Assembly (NCBI GenBank): GCA_900771345.1
Contig: CAAGNQ010000015.1
Span: 1-9,490 of the forward strand
Origin: Clostridia bacterium
GTDB lineage: Bacteria; Bacillota; Clostridia; Christensenellales; Borkfalkiaceae
DNA length: 9,490 bases
Reading direction: 5' to 3'
Each line of letters starts with the position of its first letter. The first letter of the stretch is position 1. Positions 1 through 5,075 of this stretch are shown here, piece after piece. The notes below the pieces were generated by a model, which ran no database searches, was not told the DNA's origin, and saw nothing but the letters and a program-made list of their open reading frames with translations. The position numbers were made by a program, and so were the translations under genes.

Positions 1-231
1 CATCCAAGAACCATAACTATCAGAAAATCCTAATTGTCTATTCAACAGTGCGCCACACTCATCACAATACCACGCAACACCTTCAAACGTATCTCCATCA
101 TATATATCATCATCCATTAAATGTTGCCCACACTCTGTACATGTCCACGTTCCATTGTTAGGGTCAAAACCATCTTGTTCGTTTAAGGTTGCCCCACAGT
201 TAGGACAAAAATATTCATCATCGTAACTCAT
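1..231 (-). CDS. Tandem zinc-ribbon protein, C-terminus cut by window edge
   Basis: The reading frame starts at the ATG at 231 and stays open to base 1, giving 77 visible residues; the rest lies outside the window. It has CxxC pairs at C9/C12, C31/C34 and C56/C59. The first two pairs make one complete zinc ribbon. The third pair opens a second ribbon whose closing pair should lie just past the edge, because the residues around the second unit (GALLNRQ, GFSDSYGSW) repeat those of the first (GATLNEQ, GFDPNNGTW). The surroundings are acidic (DDD, DDE). Proteins of this layout are common in Clostridia and are often labelled Sec23/Sec24-type zinc-finger proteins; no function is established that I know of. 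A strong AAAGGAG site sits six or so bases before the ATG, and a consensus promoter lies at 255-283. It could bind nucleic acid or a protein partner; this is inference. Confidence 0.8.
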   Translation of the reverse strand, partial: MSYDDEYFCPNCGATLNEQDGFDPNNGTWTCTECGQHLMDDDIYDGDTFEGVAWYCDECGALLNRQLGFSDSYGSWM

Positions 232-254
232 AAAAATCTCCTTTGTTATAATAC

Positions 255-283
255 ATTATACAGTTTTAATATTAAAAAGTCAA
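255..283 (-). promoter_or_regulatory. Sigma-A-like promoter of the zinc-ribbon gene
   Basis: On the minus strand TTGACT (278-283) and TATAAT (255-260) are separated by exactly 17 bases, which is a near-consensus vegetative promoter. It lies in the 69-base gap after the HNH gene, so the zinc-ribbon gene can be transcribed on its own. The -35 box overlaps one arm of an inverted repeat (276-282 with 312-318). Confidence 0.75.
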
Positions 284-300
284 TATAATACAAGCAATCA

Positions 301-525
301 TCAAAACCTACTGACTTTCTTTTTACCTTGATGCACATCTAAATGGCAACTATGACAAAGCGTAATAATATTGTCTTTATGAGCCGCACCACCCTTGCTT
401 AAAAAATTAATATGATGTCCCTCAGGACTCTTTTTAGATCCACAAAATTGGCAAATATTTAAATCTCTAGCCTTACCAGCCCTTTGTGCATTCCGATGAG
501 CAGATGTTCTCGTAAATAATCCCAT
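301..525 (-). CDS. Small HNH endonuclease-like protein (74 aa)
   Basis: This is a minimal HNH (beta-beta-alpha metal) nuclease domain with little else. Cysteine pairs C25/C28 and C57/C60 form the structural zinc site. The GHH at 36-38 gives the first catalytic histidine, N52 in the HKDN segment is the central asparagine, and H61 or H65 in CHSCHLDVH is the last histidine. All expected positions are present, so it should be able to bind metal and nick or cut DNA. HNH proteins of this size are frequent in phages, mobile elements and defence loci, and some are general housekeeping genes; the sequence alone does not tell which. The N-terminus is basic (RTSAHRNAQRAGKAR), which would suit DNA contact. 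The AAGGAGAG site before the ATG overlaps the stop of the upstream gene, whose last base is only 13 bases from this start, so the two are surely co-transcribed. Confidence 0.85.
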   Translation of the reverse strand: MGLFTRTSAHRNAQRAGKARDLNICQFCGSKKSPEGHHINFLSKGGAAHKDNIITLCHSCHLDVHQGKKKVSRF

Positions 526-538
526 AATTTTTCTCTCC

Positions 539-745
539 TTATTTTCCTAAAAGTTTCTTATTCCCAGTTAATACCTTTGCGACACCATCTAATGTACTTT
601 TGACACAAGTTCCTCTCGCTGAAGAAGCATATCTTTTTTTGCCTTTTGTAATATGCTTAAACATTTTATCACTTTCTCTACTTGTCAACCCAGATATTAC
701 GGTTACCAACACATTATTTCTTTCCGCATTTTTTCTTCCAAACAT
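539..745 (-). CDS. Small basic protein of unknown function (68 aa)
   Basis: I do not recognise a family. The protein is strongly basic, with lysine and arginine spread over its length (FGRK, KHITKGKKRY, GNKKLLGK). It has a single cysteine, no membrane segment and no signal peptide. A short hydrophobic strand (NVLVTVISGL, about residues 11-20) and a KSTLDGVAKVLTGNKK tail suggest a small folded nucleic-acid-binding protein, but this is inference from charge only. That it is a real gene is supported by a GAGAGGG ribosome binding site about seven bases before the ATG, and by its place between two equally tight neighbours (15 bases from the upstream stop, 13 bases to the HNH start). Confidence 0.6.
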   Translation of the reverse strand: MFGRKNAERNNVLVTVISGLTSRESDKMFKHITKGKKRYASSARGTCVKSTLDGVAKVLTGNKKLLGK

Positions 746-760
746 ATTTTTCCCTCTCTG

Positions 761-973
761 TTAAAATGTTGAAATCTCCACCATGTCATTACTTGCAGAC
801 ACAATGTTATTACCATATCCAATACTTATAACCTTTGTTGTGTCTACTCTTAAATTCTCAATAATTTCAGCCAAAGAAAAAATATCTACTTCACCATTTT
901 TTCTTTGAATTACAATAATGTTATCCGTTACATTAAGTACTTTATCGCCTTTTTGCATTATATTAATTTTCAT
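761..973 (-). CDS. Small protein of unknown function (70 aa)
   Basis: No family recognised. I place the start at the ATG at 973, not at the in-frame GTG at 979: the AAGGAGAG site (981-988) is seven bases from the ATG but only one from the GTG. The protein is predicted to be mostly beta strand (KINIMQKGDKVLNVTDN, IIVIQRKNGEVDIFSL) followed by a helix (LAEIIENL) and a further strand pair (KVISIGYGN, MVEISTF). This resembles a small beta-rich domain without a known motif. It has no cysteines, signal or membrane segment. It sits third from last in the four-gene run, 19 bases after the stop of the 114-aa gene, so it depends on the same promoter. Confidence 0.6.
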   Translation of the reverse strand: MKINIMQKGDKVLNVTDNIIVIQRKNGEVDIFSLAEIIENLRVDTTKVISIGYGNNIVSASNDMVEISTF

Positions 974-992
974 GTTCACACTCTCCTTATTA

Positions 993-1337
993 TTAAGCTA
1001 CTTCCCAAATAAAATCCTGCCATCTAAATGCTTGGCGTTTATATGGTTTGTTTCTTTTTCTTTCATTTTTCTTTTTAGTTCTTTCATAAATCGCCACGTC
1101 ATATTCCTTTTCAATATAATGAATATAGGAAGGAAGTTTATCTAACGTTCTTTTTACTGCATTACTTTTTACGTTGGAATAATCATTAATTTGATTTATG
1201 GTTATTCCGTTCCAGAAATGCTCTTTAACGCTTTTCCTATACTCTTGATTGAAAAGAAAATATTCTTTTCCATTAACGTTTACATAAAACGTTTGTGTGT
1301 CTTTTTCTGTCGTTTTACAAATTATTTTTGCTTGCAT
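993..1337 (-). CDS. Unknown protein with basic C-terminal tail (114 aa), first gene of small operon
   Basis: No family recognised. The N-terminal half contains beta-type segments (KIICKTTEKDTQTFYVNVNGKEY is one run; FLFNQEYRKSVKEHF follows). The middle (TINQINDYSNVKSNAVKRTLDKLPSYI, about residues 46-72) looks helical and could be a small helix-turn-helix or winged-helix fold, since NAVKRTLDKL resembles a recognition helix. The last 30 residues are very basic (ERTKKKNERKRNKPYKRQAF) and end in aromatic residues (FRWQDFIWEV). A DNA- or RNA-binding role is a guess from this. The start is firm: AAGGAG lies seven bases before the ATG, and an extended -10 promoter and a GC hairpin sit just upstream. 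It leads the group that ends with the HNH gene. Confidence 0.6.
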   Translation of the reverse strand: MQAKIICKTTEKDTQTFYVNVNGKEYFLFNQEYRKSVKEHFWNGITINQINDYSNVKSNAVKRTLDKLPSYIHYIEKEYDVAIYERTKKKNERKRNKPYKRQAFRWQDFIWEVA

Positions 1338-1358
1338 AATCTATCTCCTTTTTTTCTT

Positions 1359-1371
1359 GGGGTGTTTCCCC
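1359..1371 (-). promoter_or_regulatory. 5'-leader GC hairpin ahead of the small-gene operon
   Basis: The minus-strand leader contains GGGG-AAACA-CCCC, four G-C pairs with a five-base loop, 14 bases upstream of the ribosome binding site of the 114-aa gene. In such AT-rich surroundings it stands out. It could stabilise the 5' end of the mRNA or be a protein-binding site. It has no following T run, so it is not a terminator. Confidence 0.35.
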
Positions 1372-1383
1372 TTTCGTGATTCT

Positions 1384-1392
1384 ATTATCTCA
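1384..1392 (-). promoter_or_regulatory. Extended -10 promoter of the small-gene operon
   Basis: The minus strand reads TGA-GATAAT, an extended -10 element (TGn plus five of six hexamer matches), about 47 bases before the start codon at 1337. There is no good -35 box at 17 bases, only a T run, which fits an extended -10 promoter. A TTTACA at 1417-1422 is too far from it to serve as its -35. Confidence 0.4.
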
Positions 1393-1411
1393 TAATCATT
1401 AAAATAAAAAA

Positions 1412-1438
1412 ATAACTGTAAAGTTATATTAACTACAG
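1412..1438. repeat. Overlapping inverted repeats upstream of the small-gene promoter
   Basis: Bases 1412-1427 form a perfect ATAACT-GTAA-AGTTAT repeat. Overlapping it, 1416-1438 form CTGT..AGTTA-TAT-TAACT-ACAG, a nine-pair repeat with two unpaired bases. Lying just upstream of the predicted -10 element, they are reasonable operator candidates, perhaps for the XRE regulator encoded next door. Nothing here proves binding. Confidence 0.3.
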
Positions 1439-1462
1439 CTATTCCTACTATTTAGTAAAAAT

Positions 1463-1492
1463 AAAAGACGCTATTTCAAAATAACGCCTTTT
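1463..1492 (-). terminator. Intrinsic terminator after the XRE regulator gene
   Basis: On the minus strand AAAAGGCGTTAT pairs with ATAGCGTCTTTT over a six-base loop, followed by a T-rich run (TTTTATTTTT). Two of the twelve pairs are G-U wobbles only in minus-strand RNA and would be A-C mismatches on the plus strand, so the direction is clear. It lies 12 bases after the regulator's stop codon. Confidence 0.8.
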
Positions 1493-1503
1493 GCAATATT
1501 AAA

Positions 1504-2013
1504 CTATTTCTTTTTTATTAAATCATTATACTTTTTCGTATCAATTTTTCCTTCAGCAAGCATTTCTTCCGTCCATAGTTTAAGAGAATCTATAGTAATA
1601 GAGATACGCTTTAATTCATCTTGAATAAAAATAAAATCTTTTAATTCCTCATCATCAATAACACCATCTGCTGTTATTTCAATCAACTTTTCTTGACTTT
1701 TTTTCATAGAGTTAAGCGATGCCAATACTTCAAGAACAACTTGAGCCAAGTCCTTAACTTTTAATTCAGGAACTTTATTAATACCAAGTGGACACTCATT
1801 AGCACAATAATAATTGCATAATTGCGGTTCTTTATACGCCTCAGCCATTGTTTTAACATCCCAAGGATCAGCTTGTATTTTTTCGTTTTCTATCCTTTCA
1901 ATCTTAAAAGGTTCAATTCCTGTAATCTCTGCAGCTTTTTCTCTACTTAAACCAAGTTCTTCTCTTGCAAGTTGATAAGGCGTTTTATTTTCTTTAGTTG
2001 AAACTCTTCCCAT
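1504..2013 (-). CDS. XRE-type helix-turn-helix regulator with Cx3Cx3C motif
   Basis: The protein has 169 residues. Residues 12-55 have the pattern of a Cro/C1-type helix-turn-helix (PYQLAREELGLSREKAAEIT, then the IERIEN recognition-helix end). A cysteine group follows at C66, C70 and C74 (CNYYCANEC), then a long helical C-terminal half (residues 85-169) containing LASLNSMKKSQEKLIEI and an acidic DGVIDDEELKDF stretch. I recall similar proteins, with the same cysteine motif, in many Clostridia, without a defined role. The three cysteines could hold a metal or iron-sulfur centre or act as a redox switch; that is inference. The helical half probably dimerises. AAAGG lies ten bases before the ATG. 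The gene stands alone: own promoter at 2045-2073, terminator at 1463-1492. Nearby inverted repeats suggest self-regulation and perhaps control of the small-gene operon downstream. Confidence 0.8.
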   Translation of the reverse strand: MGRVSTKENKTPYQLAREELGLSREKAAEITGIEPFKIERIENEKIQADPWDVKTMAEAYKEPQLCNYYCANECPLGINKVPELKVKDLAQVVLEVLASLNSMKKSQEKLIEITADGVIDDEELKDFIFIQDELKRISITIDSLKLWTEEMLAEGKIDTKKYNDLIKKK

Positions 2014-2044
2014 CGCATTTTTACCTTTTTTAATATATAATTAT

Positions 2045-2073
2045 ATTATATCAAAAATACATTAAATAATCAA
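2045..2073 (-). promoter_or_regulatory. Sigma-A-like promoter of the XRE regulator
   Basis: On the minus strand TTGATT (2068-2073) and TATAAT (2045-2050) are separated by 17 bases. The ribosome binding site and start codon follow about 20-30 bases further on. Inverted repeats at 2072-2103 touch the -35 box. Confidence 0.75.
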
Positions 2074-2103
2074 GTATATAGAATATTACTTATTTACAAG
2101 TAA
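2072..2103. repeat. Repeated AAGTA elements and inverted repeat at the regulator's -35 box
   Basis: TTACTT (2086-2091) and AAGTAA (2098-2103) form a perfect six-base inverted repeat with a six-base centre, and a third copy, AAGTA (2072-2076), overlaps the -35 element. Spacing near one helical turn between the first two copies, and the position at the promoter of an XRE gene, suggest an operator for autoregulation. No binding consensus is known to me. Confidence 0.35.
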
Positions 2104-2106
2104 AGA

Positions 2107-2141
2107 TTTCCCAAAAAAATTTCATTTAACATCTTGGGAAA
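2107..2141. repeat. TTTCCCAA / TTGGGAAA inverted repeat
   Basis: TTTCCCAA (2107-2114) and TTGGGAAA (2134-2141) are perfect eight-base complements with a 19-base AT-rich centre. The same TTGGGAA heptamer and its complement reappear at 2332-2338 and 2444-2450. The stretch 2104-2208 holds no gene. Confidence 0.4.
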
Positions 2142-2208
2142 AAGTTTGTAAAATTATGGTTTTAATAAAAAATGAAAAATTAAATAAATGCTTAAAAACA
2201 ATAAAAAA

Positions 2209-2234
2209 CACCCGAAAACGAGCGTTTTCGGGTG
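2209..2234 (-). terminator. Orphan GC-rich intrinsic terminator
   Basis: CACCCGAAAAC pairs perfectly with GTTTTCGGGTG around a four-base loop, 11 pairs. In minus-strand RNA it is followed by TTTTTTATTG; the plus-strand side has no T run. No gene lies directly upstream of it on the minus strand: uxaC ends 300 bases earlier and has its own hairpin at 2491-2516. It is therefore either a second, stronger stop for uxaC read-through or the end of a non-coding RNA. Confidence 0.75.
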
Positions 2235-2288
2235 AAAAATATCTAACTCAATGGGACGATGAGGCAAAAAATAGTGAAAAAACTATAA

Positions 2289-2477
2289 TTTTAAAGGCTC
2301 TTTAAGTATTTCCGAAACCCCTAGGGGGATTTTGGGAACAAGTCTTTTTAAGTTTTTCAAGAAAAAAGGCAAGATTTATCTTTGTTTTTCTAATATTTTT
2401 TATCGTAAAATTTTTTGATTTTTTAGGTGGCTTTTTTAAATTTTTCCCAAGAAAAACCCCTGTAATCAGCCTTAAAA
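2289..2477. ncRNA. Candidate structured non-coding RNA (strand unresolved)
   Basis: Three pairs of distant segments are complementary and properly nested. TTTTAAAGGCT (2289-2299) matches AGCCTTAAAA (2468-2477) with one bulged base, GGGG (in 2324-2328) matches CCCC (2457-2460), and TTGGGAA (2332-2338) matches TTCCCAA (2444-2450). Together they would fold 190 bases into a long stem capped by a 105-base AT-rich domain. Smaller hairpins flank it (ATAGT/ACTAT at 2271-2286; TTAAAG/CTTTAA at 2291-2305, which competes with the outer stem). There is no ATG on the minus strand from 2235 to 2490 and no useful reading frame on the plus strand. A minus-strand RNA would end at 2209-2234; a plus-strand RNA would end at 2491-2516. 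I see no convincing promoter for either, so processing or read-through from uxaC is possible. I do not recognise a known RNA family. Confidence 0.4.
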
Positions 2478-2490
2478 TCCTATATACTTT

Positions 2491-2516
2491 AAAAGCAAGG
2501 CTTTTGCCTTGCTTTT
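2491..2516 (-). terminator. Terminator after uxaC, possibly bidirectional
   Basis: AAAAGCAAGGC and GCCTTGCTTTT are perfect 11-base complements around a TTTT/AAAA loop, 16 bases after the uxaC stop codon. The minus-strand tail is only TTTT before AAAG. The plus-strand tail (TTTTGTTATTTT) is richer in T, so it may also stop a plus-strand RNA. Confidence 0.7.
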
Positions 2517-2532
2517 GTTATTTTCTTTTCTA

Positions 2533-3924
2533 CTATTTCATATTGAAATATGCCATTGAGTTATTATATGAAATATCCTTAACTACCTTGCCTACAAGTT
2601 CAAAATCGGTCGTCATTTCACCGTTTTCCATTAGTCTGCCGAGATACGAGCAAAGTATTCTTCTAAAATAGTGGTGCCTTGGATAAGACAAAAGTGAACG
2701 GCTATCGGTAAGCATTCCAACAAATGTTGCTATATGCCCCGTTGCAGTTAAATCTCTTAAATGCGCTTCCATTCCTACCTTATTATCTAGGAACCACCAC
2801 GCAGGACCATACTGAATTTTTCCCCTTGTGTTACCGTCTTGGAAACAGCCTAATAGTGTCATAATTTCAGCGTTCATCTTTGGATTTAGGTTAAATATAA
2901 TAGTTCTTGGCAAAGAATTTTCATCATTTAACTTATCGAACAACCTTGACATATAATAAATACTATTGTCTTCAGCAATACTATCGTAACCGGTATCAGC
3001 GCCTATTTTTTTGAGCATAACGCTATTGTTATTCCTCATTGCTCCTATATGAAGTTCGGTACTGATATTGTACTTTGCATAAAGTTTGAACAAAAAGTAG
3101 GTAAAATAACCTTTAAAAACTTTTGCCTCAGCCTCGGTTATCGGCTCTCCAGATAAGACTGTTTTAAAAACCTTATCAGCCTCTTCTTTAGTAGTCAATT
3201 GATAAACGCACTGAAGAGCAATATCACTAGCAGTTGTGCCGACTTTGATAAAGGCGTTAAGCCTACTCTCTATCGCCTTTTCCAAATCGTCAAGGCTAAC
3301 AATTTTTCCAACTAAATCTTCAAGTTTTTTTATAGTGTCATTATATCCTACAGCCTCAAGATTCATAATCTTGTCTGCTCTAAAGGCAGGAATAACCTTA
3401 AATTTATAGTCTTTTTTTGCAATTTCACTAAAAGTAGTTAAATCGTCAAAAATTTCGTTAGTTGTGAAAATATGCGAAACGTTTGACTTTTCAATCAGGC
3501 TTTGAGGCGTGATATTATTCAGTTTAATGTAATCGTTACACCAGTCCCAAATAGTCTCTGCATTTTCTTCGTTAATCTCTATTTCGCAATTAAAAAATTC
3601 TTTTAATTCAACTTGCGACCAGTGATAAAGTGGATTACCAAAAGCTGTACCTAAAGCCTTGCAATATGCTAGGAATTTTTCCTTGTTAGATGCGCTTCCC
3701 GTAATAAATTCCTCGTCAATACCAAAGTTTCTCATTAAGCGCCATTTATAATGGTCACCATTTAGCCAAATCTCATAAACGTCATTAAACGGTTTATTTT
3801 CCAAAATCTGTTTTTCTGGTAAGTGGCAATGATAGTCGAATATCGGCATATTCATAGCATAGTCAAAATAAAGTTTTTCTGCTGACTTATTCACTAATAA
3901 AAAATTGTCTTTTAGATAACTCAT
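2533..3924 (-). CDS. uxaC: Uronate isomerase
   Basis: UxaC (EC 5.3.1.12) interconverts D-glucuronate with D-fructuronate and D-galacturonate with D-tagaturonate in the cytoplasm, the first step in using pectin or glucuronide sugars. The protein has 463 residues, close to the roughly 470 of the family, so it looks complete. Family marks are the DYHCHL metal-binding histidines (H32, H34), DHYKWRLMRNFG near 57-68, ELHIGAMRNNN near 290-300, GPAWWF, and LTDSRSLLSYPRHHYFRRILC at 405-425. Two positions differ from the common pattern: GCFQDG where GNFQDG is usual, and RHHYFRR where RHEYFRR is usual. A GGGAG site precedes the ATG. The gene lies 37 bases after an AEC permease and shares its promoter. 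No other genes of the uronate pathway (uxaA/B, uxuA/B, kdgK, kdgA) are in the window. Confidence 0.95.
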   Translation of the reverse strand: MSYLKDNFLLVNKSAEKLYFDYAMNMPIFDYHCHLPEKQILENKPFNDVYEIWLNGDHYKWRLMRNFGIDEEFITGSASNKEKFLAYCKALGTAFGNPLYHWSQVELKEFFNCEIEINEENAETIWDWCNDYIKLNNITPQSLIEKSNVSHIFTTNEIFDDLTTFSEIAKKDYKFKVIPAFRADKIMNLEAVGYNDTIKKLEDLVGKIVSLDDLEKAIESRLNAFIKVGTTASDIALQCVYQLTTKEEADKVFKTVLSGEPITEAEAKVFKGYFTYFLFKLYAKYNISTELHIGAMRNNNSVMLKKIGADTGYDSIAEDNSIYYMSRLFDKLNDENSLPRTIIFNLNPKMNAEIMTLLGCFQDGNTRGKIQYGPAWWFLDNKVGMEAHLRDLTATGHIATFVGMLTDSRSLLSYPRHHYFRRILCSYLGRLMENGEMTTDFELVGKVVKDISYNNSMAYFNMK

Positions 3925-3961
3925 AAAGTTCTCCCTTTTGATTTATTTTTGCTTAAATTTG

Positions 3962-4948
3962 TTACATCGGAACAAAAACTCCACTCATTAGCAAATACAT
4001 TAGTGGAATAGTTAGAATAGAAAATATGGTAGATAAAAGCACAAACACCGAGCCCGAATTAGCATCCCCTCCAAACCTTAGCGAAAACATAACGGTGCTT
4101 GTGGCTGACGGCATTGAATAAACAAAAAATATCACGTATTTAACAACTTTATCTATCGGCAAAAACGCAACTAATAAAATGGTTAAGACCGACATTATTA
4201 TCAGTTTGAAAAAGCAAGTTACGTACGCCCATTTATCAAACAAAAGTTCTTTAAGTTTAACGTTTGCTAGCCTTATGCCTATAACCGTCATTGAAAGTGG
4301 GGTTACTAAATCGCCTACAATATCTATACTTGCCATTATTTTTTGAAGGGCAAAATGCAACTGAGTTCCCTCTTCTGCAAAACTTACTATAGGAGCACCT
4401 ATGGTAAAGAAATAAAGCGCACCGATAATAATTGAGATTATCGTAGGGTTTAATAATATACTCTTTATACTTACGTATTTTTTATTTTCAGAAAGCATAT
4501 ATACGCCTAGCGTCCAATTGAAGATATTAAATATCGCTATAACTATTGCGGCGTAAATAATAATTTCGCCTGCGCCGTTAAAAACAATATTCAAAAATGG
4601 CAAGCCCATGTATCCACAGTTACCAAACAAAGAAGAGTATCTTACCGTTTTAATCTTTGCCGACTTTGACTTGTTTTTTATAAAAAGGGCTATGACAAGA
4701 AACATAAGAATATGCACGGCTATCGATAAAAGTGCAACAAAACCAATATTTTTAGCAATCTCCTTATTATAGGTTTCCTGAAAACTCATAAAGATTAGTA
4801 CTGGCTGACTGACGTACATTACAATGACTGAAATCGCATCATCTGCTTTAGCAGAAAACATCTTTGCTTTTGCCAATATAAAACCCGGAACTGCTAGAAT
4901 TACCAGCGATATTACGGCTATAAACACTGTTAAAAAATTAATTTCCAT
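3962..4948 (-). CDS. AEC-family (auxin efflux carrier) transporter
   Basis: This is a 328-residue integral membrane protein of the AEC family, with about ten hydrophobic segments in two halves. Family marks are the PGFILAKAK near the N-terminus, the NCGYMGLPF motif in the middle (about 110-118), and the C-terminal SMPSATSTVMFSLRFGGD followed by a helix ending in SILTIPL. The start is set at the ATG at 4948: GGAG is eight bases upstream, which suits it better than the in-frame TTG at 4951. AEC proteins move organic anions such as malate or malonate, and few bacterial members have been assayed. Co-transcription with uxaC suggests a uronate or related sugar-acid anion as substrate, but uronates are usually taken up by other families, so this is weak inference. 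A consensus promoter and a possible operator lie directly upstream. Confidence 0.88.
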   Translation of the reverse strand: MEINFLTVFIAVISLVILAVPGFILAKAKMFSAKADDAISVIVMYVSQPVLIFMSFQETYNKEIAKNIGFVALLSIAVHILMFLVIALFIKNKSKSAKIKTVRYSSLFGNCGYMGLPFLNIVFNGAGEIIIYAAIVIAIFNIFNWTLGVYMLSENKKYVSIKSILLNPTIISIIIGALYFFTIGAPIVSFAEEGTQLHFALQKIMASIDIVGDLVTPLSMTVIGIRLANVKLKELLFDKWAYVTCFFKLIIMSVLTILLVAFLPIDKVVKYVIFFVYSMPSATSTVMFSLRFGGDANSGSVFVLLSTIFSILTIPLMYLLMSGVFVPM

Positions 4949-4967
4949 CAAAGTATCTCCAATAACT

Positions 4968-4991
4968 AGTTGATATATTTAATATACAACT
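4968..4991. promoter_or_regulatory. Possible operator overlapping the AEC-uxaC -10 box
   Basis: AGTTG (4968-4972) and CAACT (4987-4991) form an inverted repeat spaced by 14 AT-only bases, overlapping the -10 element and start region. A repressor dimer bound here would block transcription. Uronate genes are commonly under GntR- or LacI-type repressors, which fits, but no regulator gene is in the window. Confidence 0.4.
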
Positions 4992-5009
4992 TGTAATGAA
5001 AAATGTCAA
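4981..5009 (-). promoter_or_regulatory. Consensus promoter of the AEC-uxaC operon
   Basis: TTGACA (5004-5009) and TATATT (4981-4986) on the minus strand are 17 bases apart. The -35 box is a perfect match, so a strong basal promoter is expected unless repressed. Confidence 0.85.
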
Positions 5010-5044
5010 TTATATAGTTTATGAAATACCTTATTTTAAAAAAA

Positions 5045-5071
5045 TATATCCACTTGAAACAAGTGGATATA
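5045..5071 (-). terminator. Terminator of the rnj-trmR-U32-cyclophilin operon
   Basis: TATATCCACTTG and CAAGTGGATATA pair perfectly over 12 bases with a three-base loop, four bases after the cyclophilin stop. On the minus strand the stem is followed by TTTTTTT. It separates this operon from the AEC-uxaC promoter 36 bases further on. Confidence 0.85.
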
Positions 5072-5075
5072 AAAA

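Noticed and set aside
918..1145. Open frame on the plus strand opposite the 114-aa and 70-aa genes
   Set aside because: It runs antisense to two well-supported genes and has no ribosome binding site. Its hydrophobic translation is what antisense of lysine-rich coding DNA gives.
2318..2327. CCCCTAGGGG palindrome
   Set aside because: Taken alone it can form only three pairs around a tight loop. Its G run is better explained as an arm of the long-range stem with 2457-2460.
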